Program-made: the position numbers and the translations under genes
The notes under the pieces: model-generated
Databases searched by the model: none
The model's input: the letters and a program-made list of their open reading frames with translations, nothing else
Told to the model about the DNA's origin: nothing
Shown: piece after piece, positions 5,801-7,114 of the stretch
Layout: the number at the start of each line of letters is the position of its first letter
How positions within the stretch are numbered: the first letter of the stretch is position 1
DNA from: an uncultured beta proteobacterium
GTDB taxonomy: Bacteria > Pseudomonadota > Gammaproteobacteria > Burkholderiales > Burkholderiaceae_C
Assembly: GCA_903958915.1 (NCBI GenBank)
Contig: CAJBVC010000630.1
Span: forward strand, 1-7,114
Reading direction: 5' to 3'
Length of the DNA: 7,114 nt

Positions 5801-6286
5801 ATGGCAAAGCATGTATCCGAGACACCGGCGACGCAATGGCTCAAGGCACGCAAAGTGTCTTACACCGAACATCCCTACGAGTACCTGGAGCATGGTGGCG
5901 CACTCCACAGTGCGCGAGTTCTGGGCTTTGACCCATTCAGTGTGGTCAAGACCCTCATCATGCAGGATCAGGACGCAAAGCCACTGGTGGTGCTGATGCA
6001 CGGCAACCGCAAGGTCTCCACGAAGAACCTGGCGCGCCAGATCGGCGCCAAATCGGTGGAGCCTTGTTCGCCCGAGGTTGCAAACCGCCACAGCGGCTAC
6101 CTGGTGGGCGGAACGTCGCCCTTCGGCACCAGACGGACCATGCCTGTGTACATCGAGGAAAGTATTCTGGCGCTGTCGAGCATCCTTGTTAATGGAGGGC
6201 GCCGGGGCTATCTGGTCGGAATCGATCCAGCCGTGTGTGTCCAGTTGCTTGGTGCTAAAGCGGTACAGTGTGCGCTCAAGGAATGA
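5801..6286 (+). CDS. ybaK: YbaK/EbsC-family aminoacyl-tRNA deacylase (Cys-tRNA(Pro) deacylase-like)
   Basis: A 161-residue single-domain cytoplasmic protein of the YbaK/ProX editing family, which hydrolyses mischarged tRNAs such as Cys-tRNA(Pro). Family features are seen in order: an N-terminal helix and TEHPYEYLEHGG (22-33), the FDPFSVVKTL stretch with the conserved Lys50, KNLARQIGAKSVEPCSPE (75-92), the glycine-rich GYLVGGTSPFGTRR (99-112), and the C-terminal NGGRRGYLVGI (131-141). Length is normal for a free-standing family member. An in-frame stop at 5792-5794 means the ATG at 5801 is the only reasonable start, although its Shine-Dalgarno is poor. plsY follows 41 bases downstream. The exact tRNA specificity (YbaK-like or another INS-superfamily member) cannot be decided from sequence alone. 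Confidence 0.92.
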   Translation: MAKHVSETPATQWLKARKVSYTEHPYEYLEHGGALHSARVLGFDPFSVVKTLIMQDQDAKPLVVLMHGNRKVSTKNLARQIGAKSVEPCSPEVANRHSGYLVGGTSPFGTRRTMPVYIEESILALSSILVNGGRRGYLVGIDPAVCVQLLGAKAVQCALKE

Positions 6287-6311
6287 ATCGCTGTATTTGA
6301 AGCGTGCTGAC

Positions 6312-6316
6312 AGGAG
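6312..6316 (+). promoter_or_regulatory. Shine-Dalgarno deciding the plsY start
   Basis: AGGAG, continuing as AGGAGAGAA, lies 11 bases before the ATG at 6328. It falls inside the extra codons that would be added by starting at the GTG at 6304, so the ATG is preferred. Confidence 0.65.
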
Positions 6317-6327
6317 AGAAACACCTT

Positions 6328-6963
6328 ATGTCCCTTACCACCATGTATCCCCTTATCGCTACGCTGGCGGCCTACCTGCTGGGTTCGCTGTCGTTTGCCG
6401 TCATCGTCAGCCATGTATTTGGCCTGAATGATCCACGCACCTATGGCAGCAAGAACCCGGGTGCGACCAATGTACTGCGGTCCGGCTCCAAGGTGGCGGC
6501 GGTAGTGACCCTGCTGTTGGATGCGGCAAAAGGATGGCTGCCAGTGGTGTTGGTGCGGTGGTACGGCAAACCATACGGTCTGGAAGACGGCACAGTCGCT
6601 TTGGTGGGATTAGCCGCTTTTGCCGGTCACCTCTTCCCGGTGTTTTTCCGTTTTGTGGGTGGCAAGGGGGTGGCAACTGCCCTGGGTGTGCTGGTAGGTG
6701 TCAGCTGGATACTGGGTCTGGCAGTGGGTGCGACCTGGTTGCTGGTGGCCTATTTCTTTCGATATTCGTCGCTCTCGTCGCTCGCGGCTGCGGGATTAGC
6801 CCCGGTGTACTATCTTTTGGGGGATGGCGAGGTCTGGTACTTGAACAAGTGGATTCTCCTGTCCATCGCCGTCATGGCGGCATTGTTATTCTGGCGTCAC
6901 GCAGAAAACATCAACCGTTTGGTCAAGGGCAAGGAGTCCAAGCTGGGCGCAAAGAAGACCTGA
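6328..6963 (+). CDS. plsY: Acyl-phosphate:glycerol-3-phosphate acyltransferase PlsY
   Basis: A 211-residue inner-membrane enzyme that transfers the acyl group from acyl-phosphate to glycerol-3-phosphate, giving lysophosphatidic acid, the first committed step of phospholipid synthesis after PlsX. The three PlsY active-site motifs are all present: GS at 19-20 with RTYGSKNPGATN (37-48); GHLFPVFFRFVGGKGVAT (100-117); and RHAENINRLVKGKE (190-203). Several hydrophobic membrane segments surround them (about 6-30, 55-78, 88-105, 118-144, 150-165 and 172-189). The C-terminus is Lys-rich, as is common. The ATG at 6328 is chosen over the GTG at 6304 because of AGGAG at 6312 and because the usual family start lies just before the first membrane helix (AYLLGSLSF). 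It is probably co-transcribed with the upstream deacylase; no functional link between the two is evident. Confidence 0.97.
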   Translation: MSLTTMYPLIATLAAYLLGSLSFAVIVSHVFGLNDPRTYGSKNPGATNVLRSGSKVAAVVTLLLDAAKGWLPVVLVRWYGKPYGLEDGTVALVGLAAFAGHLFPVFFRFVGGKGVATALGVLVGVSWILGLAVGATWLLVAYFFRYSSLSSLAAAGLAPVYYLLGDGEVWYLNKWILLSIAVMAALLFWRHAENINRLVKGKESKLGAKKT

Positions 6964-6981
6964 AGTCGGCCCAGCATTCAG

Positions 6982-7114
6982 TCAGCGCGCCTGTGTTTGC
7001 GCGCCTAACTGGAGAATGTGAAAGTGGTTCAAATGGGCACGCACCGCTGATGCGGCCAACGCAGAGCGGATGCCTGGCGGGCCATAGGCAGTCGCATGCA
7101 GTCGCGGCGTTGCA
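6982..7114 (-). CDS. Possible 3' end of a convergent gene, unrecognised (partial)
   Basis: On the minus strand one frame is open from the right window edge to a TGA at 6984-6982, giving 43 residues ending HFHILQLGAQTQAR. The convergent placement, with the stop next to the GC hairpin after plsY, fits a gene end. Codon third positions are only mildly GC-rich, and a second minus-strand frame is also open over the same stretch, so this could be chance. I do not recognise the protein family. If it is not coding, 6964-7114 holds only the hairpin and a short GCAGTCGC repeat (7088-7095 and 7098-7105). Confidence 0.3.
   Translation of the reverse strand, partial: ATPRLHATAYGPPGIRSALAASAVRAHLNHFHILQLGAQTQAR
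6985..7004. terminator. GC-only hairpin after plsY, possible terminator without T-tract
   Basis: GCGCGC (6985-6990) and GCGCGC (6999-7004) can pair across an 8-base loop, 22 bases after the plsY stop. No T-run follows on either strand, so it is not a classical intrinsic terminator. The same units also read as a direct repeat GCGCGCC (6985-6991 and 6999-7005). It could end transcription of plsY or of a convergent minus-strand gene. Confidence 0.35.

Noticed and set aside
6304..6327. GTG start extending PlsY by 8 residues
   Set aside because: The AGGAG ribosome binding site lies inside these codons, so translation most likely begins at the ATG at 6328.
7088..7105. GCAGTCGC repeated with a 10-base period near the right edge
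   Set aside because: Only two 8-base copies at the window boundary, too little to call a repeat array or binding site.

Overview
The window looks like chromosomal DNA of a betaproteobacterium, most likely Burkholderiales and perhaps a Comamonadaceae/Rhodoferax-like organism. This placement is an inference from the style of PlsY, the YbaK-family protein and the type I secretion proteins, and from the moderately GC-rich codon use. No rRNA or other marker gene is present to fix it.

Positions 1-5647 hold one minus-strand cluster, read from right to left, for making and exporting a giant surface adhesin. The order is: a 107-residue conserved protein of unknown function (5647-5324); a LapB/RtxB-type ABC transporter with a degenerate C39-like N-terminal domain (5283-3112); a LapC/HlyD-type periplasmic adaptor (3112-1697); a LuxR/NarL-type regulator (1700-1062); and the start of a LapA-like adhesin (959 to beyond base 1). 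Transporter and adaptor overlap by 1 base and adaptor and regulator by 4, so these three genes are very probably one translationally coupled unit. The adhesin follows after a 102-base gap with its own good ribosome binding site. Its N-terminus is a retention module carrying a TAAG motif typical of sites cut by LapG-type proteases. The implied system is Lap-like: the adhesin stays plugged in the secretion channel at the cell surface and can be released by periplasmic proteolysis under c-di-GMP control. The outer-membrane channel (LapE/TolC), LapD and LapG are not in this window.

Positions 5648-5800 are a divergent intergenic region with one candidate sigma70 promoter pointing right. To its right lie two plus-strand housekeeping genes, a YbaK/EbsC-family aminoacyl-tRNA deacylase (5801-6286) and plsY, the acyl-phosphate glycerol-3-phosphate acyltransferase (6328-6963). 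They are separated by 41 bases and are probably co-transcribed. A GC-only hairpin without a T-tract follows plsY, and a possible minus-strand gene end (6982-7114) runs in from the right edge.

The most notable points are the LapA-type retention module next to its own secretion apparatus and regulator, a regulator receiver domain that lacks the usual lysine, a perfect 15-bp inverted repeat inside the Walker B/D-loop codons of the transporter, clustered palindromes at the 3' end of the small leader gene, and an 11-bp-period direct repeat upstream of the adhesin. No CRISPR array, tRNA, rRNA, insertion sequence or phage gene was seen.
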